Shown: piece after piece, positions 42,217 through 63,977 of the stretch | Position numbering within the stretch: position 1 is the stretch's first letter | How the letters are laid out: each line of letters starts with the position of its first letter | Assembly (NCBI GenBank): GCA_030144725.1 | Contig: JASKMD010000015.1 | Coordinates: forward strand, 9,828,013 to 9,892,012 | Reading direction: 5' to 3' | Length of the DNA stretch: 64,000 nucleotides | From: Haematococcus lacustris | Taxonomy: Eukaryota > Chlorophyta > Chlorophyceae > Chlamydomonadales > Haematococcaceae | The notes under the pieces: model-generated | Seen by the model: only the letters and a program-made list of their open reading frames with translations | Told to the model about the DNA's origin: nothing | Database searches by the model: none | Position numbers and translations under genes: made by a program

Positions 42217-45037
42217 TTACACTGAGAGCAAGCCACTCCTTGTGAGCTTGTATTGCCTGAGCTTGACCCCGGCTAACCGAAGCAACCTCCAAGAGGCAAT
42301 GTAGCAGCTATCAATCGGCTTGGTGGTGGTGCTGCTACCGCCGCCGTCGAGCCGTTGCTGCTGCTGGTACACAGCTTCCTGCTCTTGGTCACCAGCATCT
42401 GTGCATGCTGGCCGAGCCATGCCTTGCATGTGGCATTTGGCCGGTGGTGGCGGCTTGGCAGAGGTGGTGTGCAGTATCTGGTGCAGCCGCGCATAGCCCG
42501 GGTGCTGGGGGTCCTGCAGGTGGCTCAGGACTTTGTCCTGCAGAGGCAGCAGGTCAGCCGCTGAGGAGGTCAGTCATGCAACGCTGCATGGCTGCACCAG
42601 ACCCTGCAGCCCGCTACAGCTTACTGAACACTGATGTTGTAAAAAGCTGCTCACCAGCGAATTGTGAGGGCCTGCCCAAGGTGCTGCAGCGTGCAAGGCT
42701 GTGCGTGTGTGTCGCGCATGGAGTCAGCATGGAGTTGGTGCCAAAGAGCAAGGTAAGGGCCAGTGGCTGGGGCTGAATGTTGAGTGGTGAGGCTGCAGAC
42801 AAGGAGTCAAGCAAGGAGGTACTCGCCTCCAGGAAAACTACCTCCTTGATGCCGGCTTGGATCAGCAGCTTGGCACATTCATTGCATGGGAAGAGTGTGA
42901 CGTACAGTGACTGCAGGCACAGGTGCAAAGCAATTTGTCACACAACGCCATCTTGCACAAATGGCTCTTGCTGAGTGGAGCCACTGCAATAATGAAGCGA
43001 AAGGAGAGCCTCACCCTGGCCATCTGGATGGCCACCTGGGAAGGAAAGGAACCTGTACCCCTAATGGGCAGAGCAGAAGCCCAGGCTGTACGGCACGCAG
43101 AAGAGGTCCTGCAGCGCTTCTTTGGGAAGGTGGGTGTGCCAATGGCAGGGGAAAGGGGCACGGCCGAAGGCTGATGAATGTCACCCATGCGACCATGTGA
43201 CCATCATGCGCATTGTGTGTCTTGTGTGCCATGCGGCTGGAGGAGGAGGCAGTCAATGTGTCCCAGTGGCAGTGGGGGACAAGCAAGCAGCTGGTCGTGG
43301 TCTTTGGCAGTGTTGGTTGACGCGGGTTGAGTAGGGTGCGAGTGCCCTGCTGCAGGTGATGGAGAGGCCCACAAGGAGCAAGCCGACAGACAGGCTGCCC
43401 TGCAAGGTGGTGATAGGGTGACTGGATGAGTTTTGCACCAGCAGGGTCAGGTAAGCTGTGCACAGCCAGCAGCCCAGTGAGAGGCGGCTGAACCGCAGCA
43501 AGCCACAAGGCCTGCAGGCTGAAGCCCCCAGCAGGTCAGGTGCAGGACCGTTTGCCCTGGTCAGCTTGGAGGCAGTGGTGTGAGGCGCCAGAGCAGGGTC
43601 TCACGTGCTGCACCTGGGTGAACCAGGCCACCCCTGGGGACCCTGGCAGATGGGTGAACAGGGACTGCAACTGAACACTTAACCTCCGGCGGGCAGGGGA
43701 GGCCCCATGGCGCCCAGTGCAGCTGTGCTGATGGCCAGGCCAAGCAAGGACACCGGCCCAAGGCAAGGAGTACCCTGGCCTAGGCTTCAAGAAGCTGCCA
43801 GACCATTCACCCAAAGCCCAGGCCCAGCAGCCTGTAGAACAGCAATGTGTGCTACAGGTACTGTCCGAGCTGTTGCTTACATACGAGCATGTGTCCCATG
43901 CAAATGGCTAGATCCCTGCCCTGGCAGCGAATCAGGAATCAAGCCTGACAACATATCCAGATTTGAGGCAATGTAGCTCCTAGCTGTAAGGGAGGTATGG
44001 TTAGTAGGAGGGGAGGTATATGCTGAGTAGGGCCACAGCTATCATGCCACTACCTCATGTCCCTTTGCACAAGCTACCTTGAAAACTCCCGCTGCCTCTG
44101 CTTGGGAGGCATGGGAAGCTGTAACCCACCGCGCCCTCCACACTAGCCGCGTTCTTGTTGAGCAGCGCGTTTGCCTCAGCGTGGACCACGTACGGGTACT
44201 TTGTGTCCAGCAGGTCGGTGATGCCCTCGGGGGGCTCTTTAGCCCAGGGCAAGGCTGCATCCGAGCAGCCCCTGCATGGACCACACCACAGGGGTCATCC
44301 TGCCTGCCTGGCAGACGCCTGCTGGCAGGGACTGGTGGGGAGGGCCTATATAGCAGTTTGCAGCACAGTGCTGCTGCTTCAAAGGGTCATGTAGTGAACA
44401 AGGCCTCTAGTTGGTAGCAGATTGCAAGCACCTGGGAAAGCCGTTGTAGCCAACAGCCAAGATGACTTGCTGCTGCCCCACAATCACTGCGCCGACCTGC
44501 TTGTTGGGGTCCTGCGGCACCGGCCAGGAGCAGCAGATGCTGCTCATGGCCTGACCAGGCTTGCCTTAGGTTTGAGCTGTGACTCTGACCTTGGAGCGCT
44601 GCGCAGTCAACAATGCTAGCTGCATGAAATACTCATCCCACTCCAGGTACCTGCACACACTGGCCTGCCAAGTGTCGAATGCAAGTACACTGGGCCGGCT
44701 GCACCCAAGTGGAGCAAACTCACCCAGAGCGAGGCCGTGGATCACGTGGGTTGCGGCTGCAGGCTGCACCCGGGGCATCTCTATCTACCTGCACTATCCG
44801 CTGTGCCAATGCTGCCTCACCCTCTTGCTTGTCTGCTTCTTCATCTCCCTGGATCTGCCTGCATGTAACTGCCTGTACCTTCTGACTGCCCTCTTCTACG
44901 TCTACTGATAACTCCTTCCGCTGAGGCCGGCATGCGTATCGATGCCCGACCCATAGCCATAGGTTGGTGAGCGAGAGCACGAGGGAGGTGACTGCAAGCG
45001 GCCATGCATTTGGATTAAACCGTCGTAGACCGACCAT
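42217..45037 (-). CDS. Deoxycytidylate (dCMP) deaminase
   Basis: Converts dCMP to dUMP, feeding thymidylate synthesis. Exons 5' to 3': 45037-44724, 44650-44590, 44511-44432, 44271-44130, 42910-42842 and 42537-42217 (TAA). Family blocks in order: [58 protein letters not shown] (zinc His and catalytic Glu), [10 protein letters not shown] (PCxxC zinc ligands), QAGIKE and a terminal [15 protein letters not shown]. The N-terminus is unusual: about 100 residues before the domain include a membrane-like segment ([20 protein letters not shown]) and an acidic Gln/Glu-rich linker, suggesting a signal anchor or organelle leader. The last exon also carries a long Pro/Gln-rich insert. The join between 42842 and 42537 is uncertain; residues usually found after IKEVV (VVFLEA here) may be kept by another donor. 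TGTAA overlaps the stop codon. Confidence 0.9.
43755..43830. repeat. Dispersed intronic repeat shared with 4815-4885
   Basis: CAAGGCAAGGAGTACCC.GGCCT.GGCT and the following GACCA..C.CCCAA.GCCC.G...CAGCAG match 4815-4885. Both copies lie in introns of minus-strand genes in the same orientation. Confidence 0.55.
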
Positions 45038-45529
45038 ATGTAGTGCGCTCTAGGTTGGTGCATGTGCGCTCCTTATTTAGGGACTCCACGCAGTGTGGGC
45101 ACTCAAAGTATACGCCGGCATGTCATGTCCGGGCATCCCGAGTGTGGCAATCTAGCTGAAGAGTTTTCTTTGCTGACTATGCATAAGCTCCAGCTTGCCA
45201 ATTCATACATTTTACTTCAACCTATCCGCATCTTTTGTGTCCATCCACACCCTAGCCCGAGGAGATGCGGGTCAATACCACACAGGGCCTGTCTTCAGGT
45301 GGTCAACAGTGCCTGACCCCTGATTCCTTCCCCTTGCCAAGGGCCTTGCACCATGTGGGACCATGCATGGCATGCACGGGTCCACCGTTTCTGCAGCAGG
45401 GTACCGTAGGGTATTATCAGCAGCCACAATGACACCTCTCACGCTCAAGCAGCCTGGCCAGTTGCCCAGGCCCGGAGCCCTGTAAAGTGGGACTGCGGCT
45501 AGTGTTGCTGCTACCACTACGTGCGCGTC
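45038..45529. promoter_or_regulatory. Divergent promoter region between dCMP deaminase and PEX1
   Basis: The two start codons are 492 bp apart, head to head. No repeat or other gene is seen between them, so the stretch probably holds both promoters. No specific box can be supported. Confidence 0.4.
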
Positions 45530-56469
<10,940 letters not shown>

Positions 56470-56981
56470 TGGGATTATCACTTAGGTGGCCCCGACTTAC
56501 AGGAACCCTACCCCTAGTAATCGAAACGATGCCGCGTCTCAGCTACGAGATTTTTATATATCTGAAGTGTATGCAAAATACAGGATCAAATAATTCTTCA
56601 TAACTCGGATGAGTACATCATGGCTGCAAAGTGCGAGCAGCTTACTCCGCGTGTTCCACAAGTGTACCGCAAGTCGCGAGTGTGCTAGTTGCATGTAAGG
56701 CTTGCACGTCGAAACCTGCAAGTCGCGAGTTACCCGAAAAAGCTCGCATACGCAACTATTGCAACCTCAACGCAACAAATGCAACAAAGCGCGGTAGCTT
56801 AGCGGCCTATTGCCAGGCTGGCATGTATACTTATAATTGCCAGGCTGGCATGCTGACTGGAAGCTTCGGGCTTTGGGCAGGCCGCGCTCATTGCGAATAG
56901 ACAAATAGAACGCTTTGTCGTTGCTGCTAGGCCACTTCGGCGTCAAAAACTTCAGATATTTAACCTAACGTTGACTGCCCT

Positions 56982-57065
56982 TTTGTATAATTGACGGGCC
57001 GCGGGGAGCACTTTTGTATAGTTGACGGGCCGCGGGGAGCACTTTTGTATAATTGACGGGCCGCG
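56982..57065 (+). repeat. 31-bp tandem repeat, about 2.7 copies
   Basis: The unit CTTTTGTATAATTGACGGGC + CGCGGGGAGCA is repeated with a single A/G difference. It lies 0.5 kb behind PEX1 and directly borders the hairpin at 57062. Confidence 0.85.
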
Positions 57066-57262
57066 GACCTCAGATATACCAGATAATCGCCTCTACCTCG
57101 CACATTACGCGAATCTAATGGACTCGTCCTCGTCTCCGCGGCCATATACACCTCGGCTGCGCCTCGGTGTATATGGCCACCTCGCCTCGGACTCGTCCAT
57201 TATTTTCGCATAATGTACTCGGCCCGCCGATTATCCATTACGTATTTGAGGTATAGGGACAA
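57062..57262. repeat. Imperfect inverted repeat, arms of about 95 bp
   Basis: GGCCATATACACC and its exact complement enclose a 13-nt loop-like centre near 57155. Outer pairs are less perfect (ATTACGCGAATCTAATGGAC against GTCCATTATTTTCGCATAAT; ACCTCAGATATACCAGATAA against the sequence ending TTTGAGGT). It resembles a fold-back/MITE and sits at the left edge of the Helitron relic. Confidence 0.75.
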
Positions 57263-57303
57263 ATATAGGCGTCAATATGATGAGGATAACTGCAATGACG
57301 AAG

Positions 57304-57372
57304 CTTTTCCGGGTTTGCAAACGACCGAGGCCGAAGCAGTTCCGAGTGAACGCTCGAGACCGACGCCAGGGG
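57304..57372 (+). repeat. 69-bp direct repeat, left copy, flanking the Helitron relic
   Basis: CTTTTCCGGGTTTG.AAACGA through GACGCCAGGGG is nearly identical to 61497-61565. The Helitron helicase sequence lies between the copies. Confidence 0.85.
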
Positions 57373-57439
57373 TCACTGCCCAACCCTGACAGGCCCAACC
57401 CAAGCCGAAACACTTGCCCCGGCGGCACCGCCACCAGCA

Positions 57440-60400
57440 CCACCTCTAACTACATGCCCCATGCCCGCATGTGTGGTGGACCGTCATTGCACAGGTTCAA
57501 CTTGCATGGGCCATGTGGCCAAGCCAGGCCAAGCTGCCCATGCATGAAGGACGGCCGTTGCTCCAAGGCCTTCCCCAAGCCTTGGTCAGAAGTCACAATC
57601 GATGGTGATGATGCCTTCCCGGTGTACCGACGGCGTTTGTATGTCAACAACGACCATGCCGTGCCATGGCGCACTGTCACAAAGCGTCTCAATGGTCATC
57701 ACAGCATGTGGGTAAGCAGCCACATCCGCAACCACAGCAGCCACATACAGCAGCCACCCACATGCAGCCACACACCGTGCCATCACATCTCACACTCACA
57801 CCCCACACTTTGTGTCACACTGTAGATCATGTGTTCACCAACCAGCCTTATAACCCAGCCCTCACCAAGAAGTTTGACTGCCACATCAACGTGGAGTGTT
57901 GCGCCACCATCCGGGCAGTCAAGTACCTATACGCCTACGTCTACAAAGGCCATGACCGTGCCCAGGTAAGACATCACCTCTTGCAATGGCTTGCCATAGC
58001 AGGGCAGGCCACATAGTAGGGGCTCCCTTGCTCCCTTGCAGGTTGGCCGCTAAGGGCTGGAGGAGATGGACGAGATCAAGGACTTGGATGGCCGCTATGT
58101 CTCTTGCAGGTGGTTAGATGTGCTGAGGGCAGCACCGTGGGTAGCACCGTGGGTAGCACCGCTCTGTGTGCCATGCGCTGCAGTGAGGCTATGCACCGCA
58201 TCTTCGCTTTCAGTCTGCATGGGGAGTACCCAAACGTGTACCGCCTGGCAGTGCACCTGCCAGGCGGTGAGGCCGTCATATTTCACGAGAACTGCCCGGT
58301 GGAGCAGTTGCAACAGTTGCAACCGCCAAGGACAACGCTCACCGGATGGTTCTTGCTCAAATAGACGGACCCTCAAGGTACGCCACAACATATGCGTTGA
58401 CGCCCTGCCTGCTGCCTGCCTGCTCGGCGTCATGCATGCCCCCTGCTTGCCATGCTTGTCCGCTCACTTGCTTGCCTGACAGCCTGCTTGCCTACCTACT
58501 GCCAGCCCTCCTTCCTACTGCCCCTTTGCAACACGATCCCTGTTGTACCCTGACCTGCCACAACGATGTGTGGCACAAGCCCAACAAGCAATGGAAGACC
58601 TGACAACGCGGGAAGCCCCCCATTGGCCGCATGTACACCTGCCACCCTGGGGACAGCGAGCGCTACCACCTGCGGCTGCTGTTGCACCATGTGCGAGGCG
58701 CAATGTCCTTTGAGGACGTCCGGAGCGTTAATGGAGAGGTGATGTGGGCAACTGTTGCTGCCCAAACCGTGAATGTTGCCAGCTGCTCATTTTCACACCT
58801 ATGTTGTGGTGGCTCACAGGTGTGTGCGACCTTCCAAGAAGCAGCCCGCCGCAGGGGGCTCTTACAGGATGGCGCAGAGTGGGACCGTTGTCTGGAGGAG
58901 GCCGCTCAGGAGCAGATGCCCGTGCAGCTTCGTGCCCTCTTTGTCACCATCCTTACTCACTGCCAGCCGCCTGACCCATGGGCCTTGTGGCAGCGCCATG
59001 AGGCTGCCATGTCGAAGGACATCCTGCACCGTGCTCGCGGTGACCTGGACCTGCCCACCCTGGAGCTCAGCCCCCAACACATCAATGAGGCGTGTTAGAC
59101 GTGCACCAGCAGTTGCAACGCATGGGCCAGCCATGGCCTGTGTGGTTCCCTGCTCTTCAGCAAGTGCGCTTTGGGATGCAGGCATTCACACAACCCAACC
59201 TTGCGCCCAGCCAAGGCCACATCGCAACACAGCCCATTACATTGCCCATCACACTGCCCCTCCCCATCTGTTCCCTACCCCTCCCTTGCCTTGGATGTGT
59301 GCAGCCTCATGTTCCCGCTGGACAACTGAATGTGCTCATCCGTGAGCAGCTCCGCTATGACCAAGAAGCCTTGCGGCGGCACGTGGCAGCCCAAGTGCCA
59401 AAGATGAACTCGCAACAGCGCCGCCTGTATGACGGCATCATGCGTGCCGTAAACGGGGACCCTCCCCTGCTGGGTCAGCGCCGCTCCAAGGCCTACTTTG
59501 TGTAAAGCCCTGGTGGTTGCGGCAAGACCTTCATGTTTGACCTGCTGCTGGCCAGCATCCGATCTCAGGTGAGAAACCATGACCATACCTATGCCACCTG
59601 CTGACATGCCTCTATGCCTCACCATGGCCGCCGGCCGCTGTTGCACCTGATGCAGGGCATAATTGCATTGGCTGTTGCATCGTCAGGTATCGCCAGCCTA
59701 CTGCTTCCGGGGGGCTCTACTGCGCACTCACGCTTCAAGATCCCCATACAGATCCATGCTGAGTCCTTCTGCAGTATGCCTGCGAGCAGCGATGTGGCGG
59801 CGCTATTGCAATGCACCCACGCCATCTTTTGGGACGAGGCCCCCATGGCTCACAAACACTGCTTCAAGGTGAGCATGGGTTGCAGTTTGGTTGGCATGGC
59901 TGCTGCAATACCGGTTGGGCTTGCATGGGTGGATGGATAGGTGCATGCCTGGCTGTGTGCAGGCCCTTGACCGAACACTACGAGACCTCATCAGCACTCA
60001 GGATGAGCAGGCTGCTGGCCAGCTGTTCGGCGGCAAGGTGGCCGTGCTGGGTGGAGACTACCGCCAGGTCTTGCCGGTGGTGCCACGAGCCTCCCGCGAA
60101 GGCATTGCCGCTGCCGGGCTGCAGAGCAGCAGCCTGTGGGGCCACATCAAGGTGGTTCGCTTGCAGTCCAACATGCGTGTGCAGCAACTGGCGGGTACTG
60201 GCGGGTACTGGCAGGCGGAGCGGCAACAGAAGTTTGCCAATCTGTTGTTGGCGGTGGGTGTTGTGTGGCATTGGCCTGGCACTATTGGGTGCAAGGCCTG
60301 TGTGGCACAGGCCTTGCACTATTGGATGCAAGGCTGGGTGGGGACAAGGTGCTGGTGACTGAGTATTGAAACTCAGGTGGCTTATTTTTGCTGCTGCCAC

Positions 60401-61230
60401 AGGTGGGCGAGGCGCGAAATGGCTGTCTGTTCCGCATCCCCCCCTCCATGCTGGTGGATGGGGCGGACTACAAGCAGCTGGTACATCGTGTGTTTGGTGA
60501 CTTGCAACACGATGCAAAAGCGCGCTGTGAGGAGGCTTTGCTGGGTCGTGCCATCCTCGCACCAAAGAACGGCGACGTCAACGCCATCAATGACTACGTG
60601 TGCAACCTGTTCCCCCAACAGCCGCAACACTACTTAAGTGCTGACTGTGTGGGGCAAGACGACAACGCCACGACTTACTAGGCTGAATACCTCTACACCT
60701 TGCAGCCGCAAGGTTTCCCACCCCACCACTTGAAGCTCAAGGTCGGCTTGCCCATCATGCTGCTCCGCAACATCAGCCCCACCTTGGGCTTGGCCAACGG
60801 CACCCGCCTCCTCATCACCAACCTGCGCCAACACGTCCTCGTGGCCAAGATCCTGACTGGCAGCTCCGCCCATGTGGGCACCGAGGCCCTCATCCCCCGG
60901 TGCACCCTCACTTCCAATGAGGAGGGCCTGCCGTTCACGCTCATTCGCAGGCAGTTCCCGATCAAGCCAGCCTTCGCCATGACAATTAACAAGTCCCAGG
61001 GCCAGACGTTCCGCAGCGTCGGCGTGTACCTGCCCAGCCCCGTGTTCTCACATGGCCAGCTGTATGTGGCGATGTCCCGTGTGGGCCAGGCATCAGGCCT
61101 CAGCATCATGGATCATGAAGCGCCACGGACACTACGGCAGTGTACACAGAAAATGTGGTTTACACCGAGGTGTTTGATGGTGATTTCTGTGAGACCGCAA
61201 TCCGTGCGTGGCAGGCCGTCTCGGCAATAG
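57440..61230 (+). pseudogene. Helitron helicase relic lacking the Rep (HUH) part
   Basis: Homology blocks in order: RFNLHGPCG, CSKAFPKPW and YRRRLYVNNDHAVPW (57490-57710); KKFDCHINVECCATIRAVKY with YAYVYKGHDRAQ (57826-57966); RIFAFSLHGEYPNVYRLAVH; LRLLLHHVRGAMSFEDVRSV; TFQEAARRRGLLQDGAEWDR; a PIF1-type Walker A (SPGGCGKTF, 59506-59535); ASSGIASLLLPGGSTAHSRF; FWDEAPM; GGDYRQVLPVV; MLLRNISPTLGLANGTRLL; TINKSQGQTF; YVAMSRV (to about 61110); then, after a frameshift, NVVYTEVF. Intron-like breaks with GT..AG remain. In-frame stops occur at 58051, 58362, 58601, 59503 and 60679. The upstream replication-initiator HUH domain is absent. The element is inactive. Confidence 0.88.
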
Positions 61231-61496
61231 TGAAGGTCGAACTTACCAATGTCAGGGTCGGAGCAACCGCTGTCGCCGTCATTGTCGCCGTGCAAGTCCT
61301 CCATTCAACCAAAGAAAGCCACCAGTATCTCGTCCGTAGCGCGATCCACAACAACGACTGACCCTCACCAAGCAACAAACGAACGTCCGCCTCAAATGTT
61401 ACACTAAAGGCAATGATCAGCTGGGCTCCGCCGAGCTCAATATCGTTTTATCGCCTCGGTAAATTGAAGTTATACAAGTTAACTGCAACGCCTCAC

Positions 61497-61565
61497 CTTT
61501 TCCGGGTTTGTAAACGACCGAGGCCGAAGCAGTTCCGAGTGAACGCTCGAGACCGACGCCAGGGG
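61497..61565 (+). repeat. 69-bp direct repeat, right copy
   Basis: Right partner of 57304-57372. It leads straight into the left arm of the fold-back element, which shares GAGAGCTGTTTAGCGCCGG-type sequence with its own outer inverted parts. Confidence 0.85.
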
Positions 61566-61742
61566 CCGGAGGCCACTGGCTGAGGTCGAGAGCTGTTTAG
61601 CGCCGGTGCGAGGCCGAGCGTGTTTAAACCTTTAGCACGCAGCGGTTTTGTCGCTATCTAGTGTAGTGGCGTTTTCAAAGCGTTCAAGCTTTAGCCAGCG
61701 CGGCGGAGCCGCGCTGACTCTGTCTCTCACATCTGGTGTGAC

Positions 61743-61943
61743 ATGTGTGATGCTGACCTCCGCGCATCTATTCCCTGCTGTCTTTGTTCGATGTCCGAGC
61801 ATATCTCGCCTGCATCTGACTTCAATGACGAAGACTGTGATCGCGACGGTGGTTGCCCTGTTTACAAGTCCCCTCCGCTACTAACAGCCACAAACAAGTC
61901 CCCTCCCCTACTAACAACCACAAGTTTGGTTTGTGGCTGTTAA
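61743..61943 (+). CDS. Cys-rich frame in the left fold-back arm (mirrored in the right arm)
   Basis: The frame reads MCDADLRASIPCCLCSMS and continues HISPASDFNDEDCDRDGGC. The right arm repeats it on the minus strand (62300-62100) with D-to-N, E-to-D and FNDE-to-CDDK-type changes. Upstream, in the same frame, WCDMC precedes, giving a C-x2-C ... C-C-x-C spacing reminiscent of a zinc-binding motif. It could be a captured gene fragment. Conservation between arms is expected from DNA identity alone. Confidence 0.3.
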   Translation: MCDADLRASIPCCLCSMSEHISPASDFNDEDCDRDGGCPVYKSPPLLTATNKSPPLLTTTSLVCGC

Positions 61944-62664
61944 TAGGGGAGGGGTCGCTTATTAAACGTTTTAAGGATAGGGCTGCTAACGTTTTTAAAC
62001 GCGTGAAAACGCCACTACAAGGCTGTAGTGGCGTTTTCACGCGTTTAAAAACGTTAGCAGCCCTATCCTTAAAACGTTTAGTACGCGGCCCCTCCGCTAC
62101 TAACAGCCACAAACCAAACTTGTGGTTGTTAGTAGGGGAGGGGACTTGTTTGTGGCTGTTAGTAGCGGAGGGGACTTGTAAACAGGGCAACCACCGTCGC
62201 GATCACAGTCTTTGTCATCGCAGTCAGATGCAGGCGAGATATGGTCGGACATCGAACAAAGACAGCAGGGAATAGATGCGCGGAGGTCAGCATTACACAT
62301 GTCACACCAGATGTGAGAGACAGAGCCAGCGCGGCTCCGCCGCGCTGGCTAAAGCTCGAACGCTTTGAAAACGCCACTACACTAGATAGCGACAAAACCG
62401 CTGCGTGCTAAAGGTTTAAACACGCTCGGCCTCGCACCGGCGCTAAACAGCTCTCGACCTCAGCCAGCGGCCGCGTCGCTACGCTCCGCGGCCGCTGGCT
62501 TCGGTCTCGAGCTGTTTAGCGCCGGTGCTCGGCCTCGCGTGTTTAAATCCTTTAGCACTGGCGGTTTTGTCGTTATCTACTACATAACTTCAATTTACCC
62601 GGATCTAAACGTTTTTGGCCCATGTTTTAGAAGGCTGTAACAAAGGCAACCGACATCCAATTAT

Positions 62665-62780
62665 GTTCCAACCGTCAATTATAGCTAACCGTCAATTATA
62701 GCCAACCGCCAATTATAGCCAACCGCCAATTATAGCCAACCGCCAATTATAGCCAACCGCCAATTATAGCCAACCGCTCA
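62665..62780 (+). repeat. 17-bp satellite (CAATTATAGCCAACCGC)n
   Basis: About six copies of a 17-bp AT-containing unit lie directly beside the fold-back element. Confidence 0.9.
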
Positions 62781-63977
62781 GTCGCAACCACTACACATGG
62801 CAACACACGACCCCATCCTCATATCGCGCTCCTTGCACCTCCTCCTTGCACCTCATGCAATTCATGTGCCCATGCGCTTTATTTATTCATCATGCAATTC
62901 ATCACGTGCATTAGCATGCATTTCATCATAGCATAGATGCTTGCTTGCATGAGAGGAAGCCCCGCCTACTACACAACACCATGAACACCACTTGCAACAC
63001 ATTATGACATACATATAACCAAGCATCAACCGCGACGTGAGTGGTGCCATGCCGTTCTCCACTATGCGTGGCATGCCAAAGGCTGGTGATAATGAGGGAC
63101 AACGCGCTATCCAAGGTATATAGGGAATGGCAGGACTGAGAGGTGGTGGAGCTAGCCTGAGCTGAGAGATAGCCTGAGTTGGGGCGGAGGGTGGGTTGAG
63201 AGCATCAAGAAGCACAACACCAACCGAGTGATGTGCGCCGGCCTCTATAGCGCCCGTTTTGTGATAAATTGGTAGAGATATATATAGAGAGAGGTCTGAG
63301 AAGTGGTGGAGGAGCTGGCAATGTGACCTGAGCTGGGGCCAAGGGGAGGCTGAGAGCAACCAACCATTGCCGCAACATCGAACATGTGTTCACCTCAACT
63401 CCTGCGCACAATGACATCAAGGAGGGTGCCGTCATGCACAATTTTAGACTTCATGTTGCAGGATCTGCTCCCTCACCTGATTGAGCTTTGAGGCTGGGTT
63501 TTACTTGATGAATAAGCCGTGAGCAACAGCACTAGCATGCTAAGAAGGATCTCCACAACCAAGCAGCCATGCAAGAGACGAAACAACATGTTGTGACAAA
63601 TACAAATGCACACGGAGCAACTGCAAGTGCACCTGCAAAACATGGATACAGTTGCACATGATGGTGCCCTGGTTATTGCTACCCAAGCAACCCAGGCCCT
63701 AGCACTTGTGCAATTGTGTCCCTGGCAGCTGCAACAATGGCACGGCTGCCCTAAGAACCAAGAAACCGGCCACTGCGAATACCCGATTGGGGCAGCACCT
63801 ACGCTTAAGGTCACGATGGCAATGTTTGGGGCAAGATAGCTGGGCATTTGAAGCGGCGGCGGCGGCGGCGGCGGCGGCGAGACGCGCTGAGGAAACAAGA
63901 AACCTGACTATAGCCATTGTGGCATCCACAATGGCGCTGGCAGAATCACGGGTGTCCCTACGAGCAAATCGAGGGCA
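62781..63977. other. Unassigned right end, with one duplicated block
   Basis: Two copies of a block of about 75 bp (GAGA.GTGGTGGAG..CT..C..... then GAGCTG...TTGGGGC, GAG.G...GTTGAGAGCA) occur at about 63138-63210 and 63292-63365. Long frames on both strands (62883-63359 minus, 63473-63898 minus, 63606-63839 plus) show no recognised motif. Confidence 0.35.
63854..63880 (+). repeat. (GGC)n microsatellite
   Basis: About eight to nine uninterrupted GGC triplets. They produce a poly-Pro/poly-Ala run in the overlapping frames. Confidence 0.95.

Larger units (their letters stand above)
61455..62600. mobile_element. Fold-back element with 0.44-kb palindromic arms and a second nested palindrome
   Basis: Arms 61577-62018 and 62025-62468 are near-perfect reverse complements around GCCACTACAAGGCTGTAGTGGC (62010-62031). 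A second palindrome with arms of about 90 bp is centred at about 62479 (GCGGCCGCG.TCGCTACGCTCC.GCGGCCGC). The outer ends carry TAACTTCAATTTACC in opposite orientations (61458-61472; 62585-62599). Each arm has short internal direct repeats (CCCCTCCGCTACTAACAGCC / CCCCTCCCCTACTAACAACC). Confidence 0.88.

Noticed and set aside
42907..43200. Separate plus-strand gene in the large deaminase intron ([17 protein letters not shown] frame)
   Set aside because: It is open on both strands, with no recognised domain, and lies wholly inside an intron. It might be an alternative exon but cannot be supported.
58051..60681. Alternative genetic code, because the Helitron relic has TAA, TAG and TGA in frame
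   Set aside because: All resident genes end normally at TAA, TAG or TGA and have none internally. The relic also lacks its N-terminal part and has a frameshift, so decay explains it.
63600..63680. Cys-rich reading (KCTRSNCKCTCK) resembling a CXC motif near 63606
   Set aside because: The frame is interrupted by stops on both sides, and the competing frame is longer; too short to support.
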